Source: Austropuccinia psidii
Lineage: Eukaryota; Basidiomycota; Pucciniomycetes; Pucciniales; Sphaerophragmiaceae
NCBI GenBank assembly: GCA_023105745.1
Contig: JALGQZ010000005.1
Coordinates: 64,284,019-64,348,018 of the forward strand
Direction of reading: 5' to 3'
DNA length: 64,000 nucleotides
This document shows, in pieces, positions 48,501-58,700 of this stretch. The notes under the pieces are model-generated. The model was not told the origin of the DNA. It saw only the letters and a program-made list of their open reading frames with translations, and searched no databases. How positions within the stretch are numbered: position 1 is the stretch's first letter; each line of letters opens with the position of its first letter. A program made the translations under genes and the position numbers.

Positions 48501-49235
48501 GTCAGTTATCATCAAGATGATTGGAACACCTGGCTCCCTCTGGCTGAATTTGCCTACAATAACTCTGACCACTTTTCAACAAAACAATCACCGTTTTTTA
48601 CTGTTTATGGAAGAGATCCTCATTTTGACTCAGTTCACATCACTCAAGACACTCTGGCTGGAAAGTTATCAACAAAAATCCAATCAGTACAGCAAGATGT
48701 CAAGAGAGAACTTGAAGTTGCCATAAACAGGTTTAAGAGGTATGCAGATAAAAGTAGAGAAAGTCCACCTGCTTTCAATCCCGGTGACATGGTATGGCTC
48801 TCTTCCAAGAACATCAAATCAACCAGACCCACCAAAAAGCTGTCTGAAAGATGGCTGGGTCCTTTTTCAATCTTGAAGAAAGTCAGCACTCATGCCTACC
48901 ACCTCAAGCTTCCATCTCAATGGAAATCCATCCACCCAGTTTTCCATATTTCCCTTTTGGAACCAGTCAAGACGTCAACAATCCCAAATAGGCATCAAGA
49001 GCCTCCTCCTCTAATCACCATTGAAGAAGAAGAGGAATGGGAAGTCTCTCAAATACTGGACTCAAAGCTCAAGAGAGGAAAATTATGGTATCTGGTGGAA
49101 TGGAAAGGTTTCAGTCAAGACCCAGAAAGATCCACTTGGGAACCAACCAAAAACCTCAAGAATTGTCCTGAACTTGTCAAAGATTTTCATTCATTATATC
49201 CTGACAAGCCTGGGCCAAATTCTTCAAAAGCTTGA
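45576..49235 (+). pseudogene. E3 pol: protease, RT, RNase H, integrase, chromodomain
   Basis: Read in the -1 frame after gag. Protease: ILIDSGATNSFIAKQF, near 45715-45765, active site intact. A TGA at 46230-46232 follows DVGEDNSVS; E2 has a serine codon there. RT: STGAPILFVKKKDGGL, SKIDLRGAYN with the first catalytic Asp, then an abrupt join to YLVMLFGLTNAPASFQ at about 46748, then VVYLDDIMVFS at 46848. About 20 residues are missing at the join, judged from E2. RNase H: ETDASDYALGAVLSQ through LPDALSRRDD, to about 47650. Integrase: HHCC finger (GHPGQEKTLKL...CQQC), then D-D-E in LSMDFITQ, IVSDRGSLF and TDGQTERVNQILEQ, then RWLGPFSILKK. Chromodomain: EWEVSQILDSKLKRG, LWYLVEWKGF, STWEPTKNL, about 49020-49165. 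Apart from the TGA and the RT gap it is open to 49235. Confidence 0.95.
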
Positions 49236-49248
49236 TTCATTATGGTGC

Positions 49249-49634
49249 TTGGTGGGGAGAGGAATTACCAAAAGTAAGTCCCACTCCTGGTATGCACCTT
49301 TAGGGGTATTCTACTCTTTTTGTTGTAAGCATCACCTTGGGCACTCTGTGAGCACTTTGCAATTTTGGACACAGATCTTTGGCAGGGCTTTCAACTTCAT
49401 TTCCAATCTCATGGCCATTTTCACTTGGGACAATGGGCCATTCACTTTTCAATTCATTTCCAAGATTCCAACTTCAAATTCATTCCTTCAACATTATTAT
49501 TTTATTTTTATGGCACTGGCGGGAGTGGTAACTACCAAAAGTAAGTTCCTCTCCTGGTGTGCACTTCCCTGAGGGGTCTACAATCTTGTCAAAACATCAC
49601 CTTGGCCACTTTGTGAGCACCTGGCATCAAATTT
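49249..49634 (+). repeat. E3 duplicated post-pol module
   Basis: Two related segments of about 118 bases, starting at about 49249 and 49516. Shared blocks in order: GGGGAGAGG/GGGAGTGG, ACTACCAAAAGTAAGT, CTCCTGGTRTGCAC, a variable middle, CATCACCTTGG, then CACTYTGTGAGCAC. Both contain GTAAGT, a perfect 5' splice donor word. E2 has the same duplicated arrangement, so it is a family feature. No open frame is conserved. Confidence 0.75.
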
Positions 49635-50028
49635 ATCTTTCCAGGTCCTTGGCCAATTTCAAAATCAGTTATCAACCTCCGTGATGAAGATTGGAACCTC
49701 CTCAAGATTCAATTCATTTCTCTTTTTCTTTTTCCTTTTCTTTTCTTATTTTCATTTTCATTCTTTATTTTTATTTTACTTTCATTTTAAATTTTCTTTT
49801 ATCACGTCAATTATCATGTCAAAAATTTTCATTCATTTTAAAATTTAATTCAAATCATGAAGCCAATGTCAAAAGAAGATCAAGCAAGTCCTGCGTCAAA
49901 TGTCAAATTTTTAATATCAGTCTTCAAATTTTTTATCTTAATCAGTCCTCTTGAATCACTCTCTCAAAATCTTTCCAATAGCCTCAACAGGCTTCACCTT
50001 GTATTGGTTCTCAGGAGCTCACCATTTC
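49635..50028 (+). other. E3 3' untranslated pyrimidine-rich stretch
   Basis: No gene. A TTTTC/TTTTA-rich run (49718-49805) is followed by AT-rich sequence up to the polypurine tract. E2 has a matching pyrimidine-rich run in sense at about 10620-10740. Confidence 0.6.
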
Positions 50029-50042
50029 AAGGTGGGGGGTAC
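50029..50042 (+). promoter_or_regulatory. E3 polypurine tract
   Basis: AAGGTGGGGGGTAC directly precedes the 3' LTR start TGTCACAACC. Expected primer for plus-strand DNA. Confidence 0.8.
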
Positions 50043-51534
50043 TGTCACAACCATGGCAATTCACCTCCTTGGATCCCCATATGGCATATCAAGCCACGGT
50101 TCTTTTATGGCCAATTGGCCATATCCATCACCAGTGGCCAATATGGCCACGTCATTATCTTATGGACCATTTATGGCCATTTGTGTTTTGGGGCCTTCAT
50201 GGCCCTTCACCTCAATCCAGAACCCATAGCGGCAATTTAAGCCCAAATGGGTATTCCTGGTCATTTCCCTCAAAATCAGGGGAAATGGCCCAAATGGCTG
50301 TTTTTGGCCATTTGGGCTCATAATGCGCATTTGCGCACTTTTGCGCATTTTGCGCATTTGCGCATTTTGCGCATTTTTGCGCACTTTGCGCATTTGCGCA
50401 CTTTTGCGCACTTTGACGCAAAGTGTCCAAAAGACACTTTCCCGCCTTTTGGGCCAGTTTTTGGCTCAGAACCCAAAAATGGCCAAAAACCCCAAAAGGC
50501 CCAGAAACACCATTCCAAGCTCTGAAGCCATTACATCCATCCTTTTCCCTCTGCCTTTCCATCTCAAGACCTTTGGACGTAATCTTCTTGCCAATCAACC
50601 AATATGCCATAAATGATGTTATATATCATTGTGCATCATTTTTCAACAGCAATTCAATGGTGGCAACATCAAATGGTCATTTCAACATTCCAACATCTCA
50701 TCACGTCATCAAGGCACCCAATCATTCAGAGGAATCATCAAGGCTCAAGAGCAAGTGTTTCAGCGTCAAAGACCAATGACGCCATCAAGCAGTCATTGGT
50801 TATTCTCACTCCAAGTATTCCTTCCAAGGGAATACTGTCAATTCATTCTCAAGTGTATTCAAGAGGCAGTGCCAAAAAGAAGTTGTCAAGTGTCAAAGCT
50901 CCACTCAATCCATCTTGGCAACCATATTCATTTCAATACAGTCTGGATCCATCAAGAACTGTATTTCATTTTCAATCATGGGAAATTCATTCAACCCAAT
51001 TCAATTTCAATATTAGCCAGCTGTATCAATTCCCAAAACAATCAATACAGCCTCAAGGATCAATACAGATCAGTTTTCAGCCTGAAGAACTCAAGCTCCC
51101 AACTTTTCACATATACCGGCTACCCTTTCCACCCTGGGGGGTTTTCCCCAGTTAATTAATATATTTTGATTTTATTTTATCTCTATTTTCTTTTCACTTT
51201 AGTTAAGCAAATACTGATATTATTAAGTCAGTCATTTAGCACCTTTCTCTTTTCTCTTTCTTCGCCTGTCAATGGATATTTGGTGGTCATATCCTTACTA
51301 ATTCCATTATTCATTTTTGGCAGGTTGAAACAGTGATTAAGGACTTACTTGGTTGGCTCTTTGGCCATTTGGCTTCCCTTTCCTCTTTTGCATCTCATCT
51401 TGTACCTGCATATCTTTTAGAGGAATTCATTCTTATTACCTTTATTCTTTATCCTTTTGGAGTCTTCCAAGTGAGTTCCCTGATTGCTGAGTGCCAGGCC
51501 ACTCTTGTATTTCTGTCCAAGAGCCCCTGTGACA
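50043..51534 (+). repeat. E3 3' LTR
   Basis: 1492 bp, nearly identical to 41931-43471. Differences seen: CG-C/GG-G in AAAT(CGC/GGG)TATT, A/G in AATCA(A/G)GGG, A/G in GGAC(A/G)TAATC, A/C in ACAG(A/C)AATTC, G/C in TATT(G/C)TTTAT, and five fewer GCGCA units. Confidence 0.95.
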
Positions 51535-51539
51535 AGCAC

Positions 51540-51675
51540 TCACCATCACTAAATTCTTTTAGTATAGCCCTTTTAACCATCTACTCCCTTAATTCTCATC
51601 ACTATTTTCGTGTCACACTCATAGTTATAGATTTTTATTATCAGTGTACTTCTATATCATAGAGTCACCCTGACA
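51540..51675 (+). repeat. E4 3' LTR, second part
   Basis: Continuation of 40650-41930 after the AGCAC duplication. Ends TCACCCTGACA at 51675. 1281 plus 136 bases equals the 1417 of the 5' LTR. Confidence 0.9.
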
Positions 51676-51680
51676 GGTGC

Positions 51681-51713
51681 TTCTTGTGCTCTGTTTGGGG
51701 TCACAGGCTGAAA
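51681..51713 (-). repeat. E5 5' LTR, terminal part
   Basis: TTCTTGTGCTCTG...GGGTCACAGGCTGAAA continues the E5 LTR cut at 35753. The same end appears in the solo LTR at 30830-30863 (CTTGTGCTCTGG...GAGTCACAGGCTGACA). Confidence 0.75.
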
Positions 51714-53199
51714 GAACAAATAAGCTTAAAATATGCCAAGAGGTTTTAATATGGAAAATAATATAAAAACATGTCATCAATACCACATAAAAGAACTGTA
51801 AAATTCTTTTATTTTCATATCTTAATGCCAATTTAATGGTAATGTGAGAAATATCATGTTACATTTACACTAAAAATACTTTTATGTAGGTTTATGGCAC
51901 TTACCATTCCCTTATTATTCCATACAGCTTTGTTGAAGCATTAGTGGAAATCATTCTTTAAGCGTGAATTGTTCTTTTTGACATGGAAATAGCTAAGAAG
52001 TAGAAAGGACATCAAATAGCACCAGGATACCCAACTTCTGAGGCCTCTGAGGCATTCCTGGCTCCAAAGCATTTATCCATGGCTTATAATGGCTTGATTG
52101 GTCTTTTAAAACCTTTTGAAAACATTTTTACCAAGCTAATATCCCATTAATTCATGAGAAAATAGAAAATAAGCTGCTTTTTTGATGTGACAAGGAGATA
52201 ATGAGCAACTTTGACTCCTGTAACTATGTTCATTATTGGTTATTTTCCATGAATAAACCCAAAAAGAGTACTAAAAAGCTGGGCCTAGTATTAATGAAAT
52301 TGCCTATTGGCATCCAGGTGTCTCTATTGTTTTTGCTTATACCACATAAAAAGGAGGTAAAAATTCAAAGATTAATTTAAAATAAAATTGTGAATGAATC
52401 TTTATGAAGGTTTCAGGACCAATTTATAAGGGGATAATCAACCCAGAAGCTAGAAACAATGATGACTTTATAGTTAAAATTAAACATTTTACTCAGTCTA
52501 TTTCTGATTATTTGATGTGAAACACTCAATATTTGAGAATTTGTATCAAATACAACCTGAGAGCAAATTTCCAATAAACTTGATATGTTTTATAAAGCTA
52601 TGTTTATTTTGCAATTCAACAAGATTTTCAGTAGTTACTCCTCTACCTTTGTAACCATAAATGGGTTGTTGCCTAGTAAAATGACTTAATTAAGTAATTA
52701 TGACAGTTTTACATTTTTAACAGTGATTTGATCAGTAAATAATTAAGGTAGATGGTTTGTCATTTTTCCCTATGAAATGTGTCTGAGCCATTGTAGACAT
52801 CAAAGAAGCCTACTATGGCTGTTTTTCAAGACATCATCTTATAATTCAGTTTAATCAGTAATAAAATGAGTAAGTATTGATCAAGAATAGTTCTTAAAGA
52901 ATTTTTATCTTTCCAAATCAATTTTATAGACCTGGAATCAAATAATATTAATATATGTAATTGTATTCAACTGGGAATTGCTGTATTACTTCTTTCAATA
53001 AATGTTTGATCTTTTAAATCCACAAGTACTCCATAAAATCACTGTACCAGAACTTTTCAAGATATCTTTGGAGTAATAGTGATTGATTTATTAAATTAGG
53101 TAAGTTTTTCTCCAAGATTCATAGCTCTCTTCAAGAACTTACAAGCATTTTTATTGCATAAGATAGTCATTGATTAAAATAGTTTTGTTACTAATTCTT
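51714..53199. other. AT-rich sequence, no gene seen
   Basis: Short frames only. It may be the body of an E1-type LTR whose end is recognisable at 53200-53393, but similarity is too weak by eye to prove it. Confidence 0.4.
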
Positions 53200-53393
53200 C
53201 TTGTCATTGATTCTAGTAGGCAATGACTTCTTACTGTTATGATCACTAGTAGTGTAAAACAAGTGAAATAAATAAGTAAGATACTGATGACTTTTTTGGC
53301 TATCATAAACTTATTTATCTTATTCAATAACAACAGTCATAGTACTCTTGATTAATAGTAATACTAGCAAGAGCTTCATAGACAAATCTTACA
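53200..53393 (+). repeat. End of an E1-family LTR, diverged
   Basis: GTCATAGTACTCTTGATTAA, then GAGCTTCATAGACAAATCTTACA, ends at 53393. This is the reverse complement of the start of the plus-strand E1 LTR (TGTAAGGTTTGTCTATGAAACTCTTG, AAGAGTACTATGACTG). So an LTR of that family lies here in plus orientation. Its left boundary is unclear. Confidence 0.6.
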
Positions 53394-55089
53394 GATTCTC
53401 ACTAGTCCTTACAGCTAGTTATTTAGTAATAAACAATTTCATTAGAGTAATATCTATATAGCTTCTAGCCCAATATAAATTCAAGGAGCTTTAGGAAATA
53501 TCTCTTGATAAAAATTTGAAAAATCAACCACTTCAAATATCCTTTCAATGGAATAAGTTGGCATAAGTAAGACCAGGGAGCTTTCTGATGTTCAAAAAGC
53601 ATTAGGTTCCCTAAAAATAAGCACAGAGATATTAATTGAAATGAGATTGATCTGATGTTGATGATATTTGCTTAAATTGTAAGTATCTCAAGGAACTATC
53701 ATAAATTGCTACTATAATCATATTACAAAGATTTCAGATATTAAGAAAAGAGAGGCTCAAGTAACAAATTTTTTCCAAGTGGGAATTTATTTTTGGCAAT
53801 AATATAAAATGATTAACTCACAATAATCTCTATAAATCTTCCTACCACCATTTTTTCCCTCAGTTCTCTTTTTGGAAAATAATTATTTCAATGTTTCAAT
53901 TCAAAAATAGGATAATTTTTCATTTTTAAGCTCTGATGTCTTCTATTCAAATGGGCCAAGTTTCTACTCAATAAAAAAAAATCTCAATTGAAAGTGAGTA
54001 AAAGAATGATATATTCAAAGATAGTTGAACATATATATTGAAACATTTTCAAAATAGTTTGCAATCTTTCTGAAGAGAAGTTAACATTCAAATAATTCAT
54101 AATATTTATATAATTTGAAGATCTTAATCAGAGTCACTTTCAAGCTTACTTTTCCAAAAGATGAGTGGTATCTCATTCAAGCCAAAATTATTAAATTGAA
54201 TTGTTATAATATTAAAATGGGGCTCTCCCTTAAATGAGCTTGTATCTAGTCACAGTTGAAACAAGAAAGATATCTTCATTTTTTATGAGGAAATAATACA
54301 ATGGTATTCATATGTCACAAACTCTTGGTGGGTAATTATAGGCAAAAGTTCAGGTTAGGAATGCTAGATCAAGAGAATCAGATACTGTCAGAGATATTTT
54401 GTATTAATTAATAACGTGAGATTGTTCAAATTTAGAAGTTTTACCATCAGTTTTAGGTTAATTTTTGGATAAAACCACAATCCAGAGTGTTTTTCATAAC
54501 AGCAATTGGGAGTTCAGCATTCATTGGAGATTTTGAATTTTGAGGGGAGGTCCAAATTTACAATATTATTCATAAATTTCAGATAAAAACTAAAATTCAA
54601 AGAGTATTAGACAGTCCTTGATTAGAGTTACTATCAATATTTATAAATTGAAATATTGAGATGATGGTGAATTTACTTTTTTTGTGGTTGAATTTTTTTT
54701 ATTAGAAATCACTTCTTGCGATGCCTTTTTAGTATTTCGAATTACCAAATAACTCACAAAACTCCTTGCTAGAAGCTAATTGTACTTAAAATCAAAAACA
54801 ATTAAGTTCACATTCATTTAAATATGTAAATATTGAAAAATATGTTTACTTAATGAATACAAATAGTAATATTATCGTACCATTATATTCTCCATTTCAT
54901 TTTACCAGGGTTTATAACACAACGTACATTTCCATGAATACAGTATTTTGGCCTAAAAATGCTGAAATAGTATTTTAGTGTGAAACTAAGACTTTATGAG
55001 AATTCATATTTAAATTGGCTTTTGAAAAATATCAACTCATAAAAAGCTAAATCATGTCCAGCTTCCAAAGAAGTGGTAAAATTAAGGTG
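53394..55089. other. AT-rich sequence, no gene seen
   Basis: No supported frame. On the minus strand at about 54540-54470 a faint resemblance to Ty3 RT (VMKNTLDCGF) exists but is too short to call. It may be the decayed interior of an E1-type element between two LTR remnants. Confidence 0.35.
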
Positions 55090-55450
55090 TGGTGTGTAGG
55101 TTTGAAGTTAGCCTTGGGTTTCACCTACAAATGTTAAATATTGCTGGCCTTTTCTACACAACAAGGTATGAAGGCCAAAATATGGCTTCAAATAAATAAA
55201 AAGGGTAAAATTCACAAAGAAATTTGGGACACAGGTATTCCACCAAATGTTTCCAGAGTAAGGTGAAGCACCCAACAAAAGTTGCAGATGAGGTGTCAAA
55301 TTTTATTTATGGTTAGAACCTCATAAATAAGAGACAATTAAAGTTTATTCAAGTTTAAATTAAGATTCAAAATCAAAAAACCCACTTACATGAAACATTG
55401 CAGTAAAAGCCCAACTTTTGCCAAAAAAACAGGACATTTTTGTTTGCCGA
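55090..55450 (+). repeat. Second E1-family LTR remnant
   Basis: ATGGCTTCAAATAAATAAAA followed by GGGTAAAATTCACAAAG and GGGACACAGG corresponds to the reverse complement of the E1 LTR around 2120-2060 (CCCACC...GTGGATTTTGCCCTTTTATT). Orientation agrees with 53200-53393. Boundaries are not visible. Confidence 0.5.
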
Positions 55451-57050
55451 TGGATTGGTATAAGGATTAGATATATTGGAGTTGATTATCTGAACCTTAT
55501 TTTCAACAATTAAATTCTCTAGGCACATAAAATTGAAAAATCTCAACTAATAGTTGAAATAGCCACTTTTCTCTCAAACTTAAGTCAAGATGACAATTAC
55601 CTCATAATTGAAACATTTTTGATTAATCATTCAAGTCTCTCAAGCTTTCATCATTGATTGTTTAAGTGTGAAAGAATAATCTCTCTGAATTTTAGGATGT
55701 TTGGGAATAGGCTATGAAAGCCTTTCCTATTATGAAAAATAAGCAAGGCTTCAAAATAGCACTAGATCTATACCCAATGAACTTCATTTGATAAAAATGT
55801 TTAAGTAGGCTATACTAATGTACAATCAAAATCAAGAATCTGCTTTTTTATATCAAAGATTACCTTAGATTTATCCCTCTTTGAGAATAGCTATCATTCC
55901 TTATTTTAGGAGAAATTTTATTTTATTCAATTGTAAGTATCTAAGTAAAGCTAGTGAAAATGTGATTCCTTAGTGGTAATATTTCTCACTTTGGAGAACT
56001 TTATTTGGTATAAGAAGACCCCCCAAATTCATCAAGATATTCAGAATCCCAACGAGATCTTGATACAATGGAACAATTGAAACAAATAATTACAATGCGA
56101 AATTTGATAGATAGGTTTTCTATGAAATGAAATCAAGAAAGTATTTTAATGTGCCATTTTTAACTAAAAGATTATCTATGAAGTAATAAATTTGTTAGTA
56201 TAATTAAGAGATGTAATTTTTTTGGCTTTAAATTTCTCTTCTTTTTATTTCTAAAAGTTTTGCTTATAAATAACTCAAATTATACTATTTTTGATGTATT
56301 CTTTTTTTGATAATTGGTTTTCAAAAACAAGATGGTATATTTTCTATTATTCTTAGCTTTTGAACATATTATTTCCTATATTTTCATGATAGTATTGTTC
56401 TTTATTTATAAAAAGGATATTTTCATTTGAGATTACTTCTAGTTGAATGATCTTACTAATACTATTCTTTCATATTCAATAAGCAATAATGACAAATGAT
56501 GGTAATATTATTAGTATTAAATTTATATAACTATAAACTGCTTGAAACTTTATCTTTATAAACTTACTCTTTATAATGATAATAATTTTTAATACTATTA
56601 TAGCTTATTTCCTTATAAATAAGATAATCAATAATACAATTATTGAATTCATATCAATTATATTATTAGTTTCTCCGTAAAATATTACGTTTGGAGGTCT
56701 GGAAATTCTTTTCACCAGGGAAAATGTTGTTTCAATTTTCAGTGATTGACTTAAAATCAAGAAAGATAAAAGTCAAGCTCACATCAAGGGAAAATCAAGC
56801 AAATGTCCAGCACATTTCACAATCTGGTCTTACACTAGATCCTGTGAGATCCACCAATATTGTTTCCCCTTTGCCTTCAACTTAGAGTTGTAACCACCTG
56901 ATCCTCCCCCAACCATCCAAAGGTTGGTAAGAAATAATGAAAGACCAAAATGTTTCCAAATGCACACATCAAAGAGATCCTTCAGCAAGTCTTGCTGTAG
57001 AGGAGGGATGTGTAACTTCTTCAGGTCATCCATGAAAAAACTCAGCATGA
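55451..57050. other. AT-rich sequence, no supported gene
   Basis: Low-complexity A/T sequence to about 56690, then moderately GC-richer sequence leading into the minisatellite. The minus frame 57204-56830 looks partly protein-like (MLSFFMDDLKKLHIPPLQQD) but half of it is minisatellite, so I do not call it a gene. Confidence 0.4.
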
Positions 57051-57054
57051 GAGG

Positions 57055-57610
57055 GATTGACACAGGTGGAGCAAGCCTCACAATTCTGTGGGTGTGGGTG
57101 CTCAAGTGTGACACACACAAAGGCCAAAGAGTGTGCAGGAATAATTTCATGTAGCTATGGATCATATTGGTATGAGTGAGTAATACAGGTGGAGCCTGCC
57201 ACACAGTGTGGCAGGTTCAGGTTTGGGTGCATGAGTGTGACACATGCACACACAGGCAAAAGCATGTGAGGGCCTAATGGCAAGTGGCATCAAACATTTG
57301 CAGGTGACACATGTGGAGCCCACCACAGTGGGTGCAGGTGTGTCAGTGTGACACACGCAAAGGAAAAAACATGTGAGGGACTAACGTCAAGTGGCATCAA
57401 CAATTTGTGGGTGACACATGTGGAGCCTGCTGTGGGGGGTGTGGGTGTGTAATTGTGACTTTACACAAAGGCAAAAGCATGTGAGGACCTAATTTCAAGC
57501 GGCATTGACAATTGGTGGGTGACATGTGTGGAGCCAGCCACACAATGTGGTGGCTGCGTAAGTGTGACGCATGCAACCAAAGGGAAAATCATGTGCAGGG
57601 GTAATCTTTT
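57055..57610. repeat. 107-124 bp minisatellite with hairpins
   Basis: Five units marked by GTGGAGC at 57066, 57189, 57313, 57420 and 57528. Each contains a (CA)GGTGACACATGTGGAGCC start, an inverted repeat such as CCTGCCACACAGTGTGGCAGG (second unit), a GTGTGACACAC/GCAAAGGCAAAA block and CATGTGAGG. Clearly more GC-rich than the flanks. Later units are shorter by about 15 bases. Confidence 0.85.
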
Positions 57611-58700
57611 AAAACCTACTTGCACACACCACTTACTAGGGGCCTTCGACCAGCCCCATGCAGCTTATAATCATCAAAGCTCTCATGGTCAAAATGTAAT
57701 GCTGAGGCCCACTTGGTTCATGGGCCTATGGCCCTTCCAATGTGATGATAGTGTAATTGTGTCATTTTAGATCCTGTGATATGTGAGTGTGTGGGTAATT
57801 TTATCGTGGAAATCGGCTTATTCACACCGTAACAAATGTCCAAATAGTAATTTAATTGTGGCCATGTGAACTAATTGGATTTACTTGCCACAATGGCATG
57901 TTACTGTCACAAAATCTTGAGGTATTCATTTTTCTAGGGAAATTCCTAATGAAGATGATATAATTGCATTATTGTATCACTATATTTTCAGCAAAAGAAT
58001 ATACTCAATATCATAAAATAACTGTTTTATGATTACAAGCAGTCCACATGACATCACTTTTTTATCATAAAATCCAAAGTGATCTTCTATTTCTTCTTCA
58101 GATATAATCAAATGTCCATCATCAAAACCAAAAGCTTTATAAATATTGAGATGCAGCCAATGTAGTATGAAAGTCACATCAATCTTCAAATTTTTCAAGA
58201 TAAGAAAGTTATTGATCAGAATACAAGATGGATCAGAGACTTTAACAATGCTTTTAATAATACCAAATTATTGTGAGTTTCCTCTCAGAAAACATATCAC
58301 ACTGTTTCTGAACTTTTTTGGTTTCAGTTGGATATATTTTGTTGCCCATATTAATCTTTGAAACTGGAAAAATAACAAGGTGAGACAATTCTTGAAGTGG
58401 AATGACTTGTGGATTTTACGGTAGTGTCTAAGCTGATCCATGCAACTATTTCCCTTGTTTAATGAAAATAATGTAATTACTAAGCCAAGGAATCAGAATT
58501 CTTTTGGTAATGGAACAGTTCTTTTTTATATTCTTGGTGATTGAATGGGGCTGGAGGCTGTGATTTGAAAAGTTTTCTTATTTCACATGGGGCTGATGGG
58601 GATTTCAGGAGAACAGAAAGGTTGTAAAATTGATAGATATGTTGAAGTAAGGTTTCATCTATATCCTCTATTTGGAGTTACAAGATGTTAGTCTTATTCA
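57611..58700. other. Intergenic; one protein-like minus stretch
   Basis: The minus frame 58198-57980 (MKNLKIDVTFILHWLHLNIY, then KAFGFDDGHLIISEEEIEDH) is acidic and protein-like, but no partner exon or family was recognised. The rest shows nothing supported. Confidence 0.3.

Larger units (their letters stand above)
41931..51534 (+). mobile_element. E3: young chromodomain Ty3/Gypsy element (Tf1/sushi type)
   Basis: A 9604-bp element with LTRs 41931-43471 and 50043-51534, bounded by an exact AGCAC duplication (41926-41930 and 51535-51539). In order: 5' LTR, primer region, TTGATT-rich leader, gag, frameshift site, pol (protease, RT, RNase H, integrase, chromodomain), duplicated 3' non-coding module, polypurine tract, 3' LTR. 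By eye the LTRs differ at about six bases plus a 49-bp change in the GCGCA array, so it inserted recently. Coding defects: TAA in gag, TGA in pol and an in-frame loss of about 20 residues from RT. It cannot move alone. Confidence 0.97.
35754..51675 (+). mobile_element. E4: gag-only LTR retrotransposon, interrupted by E3
   Basis: LTRs of 1417 bp each (35754-37170; and 40650-41930 plus 51540-51675 when E3 and one duplication copy are removed) flank a 3.48-kb interior. The flanking 5-mers GGTGA (35749-35753) and GGTGC (51676-51680) differ at one base and are the likely target duplication. The interior has a primer site, a leader with six tandem units, one degenerate gag and a polypurine tract. 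No protease, RT, RNase H or integrase is present. The gag end joins a short tail that resembles the end of pol in related elements, so a large internal deletion created it. It would depend on proteins from relatives. The LTRs differ by roughly ten percent by eye. Confidence 0.9.
25936..51713 (-). mobile_element. E5: old Ty3-type element, host of the nest
   Basis: A minus-oriented element is split into pieces by later insertions. Its parts are the 3' LTR (25936 to about 27437), interior and gag (about 27438-29349 and 32117-34513), and the 5' LTR (34514-35753 and 51681-51713). The LTRs match each other (for example ACTATGGCTGTGACACAG at 25982 and ACTATGACTGTGACACAG at 34565). The gag continues in the same orientation across the 29350-32116 insertion. 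The inner end of the 3' LTR and the polypurine tract are deleted. The primer site TGGAGACCTGGTCA sits next to 34514. Related to E4 by LTR and gag. No flanking duplication was found (TGTTG versus GAACA). Confidence 0.75.

Noticed and set aside
54470..54545. Faint RT-like phrase on the minus strand (VMKN...GF)
   Set aside because: Too short and without flanking RT motifs. Could be chance.
56830..57204. 124-codon minus frame
   Set aside because: Half of it is the minisatellite read backwards, and the rest shows no motif.
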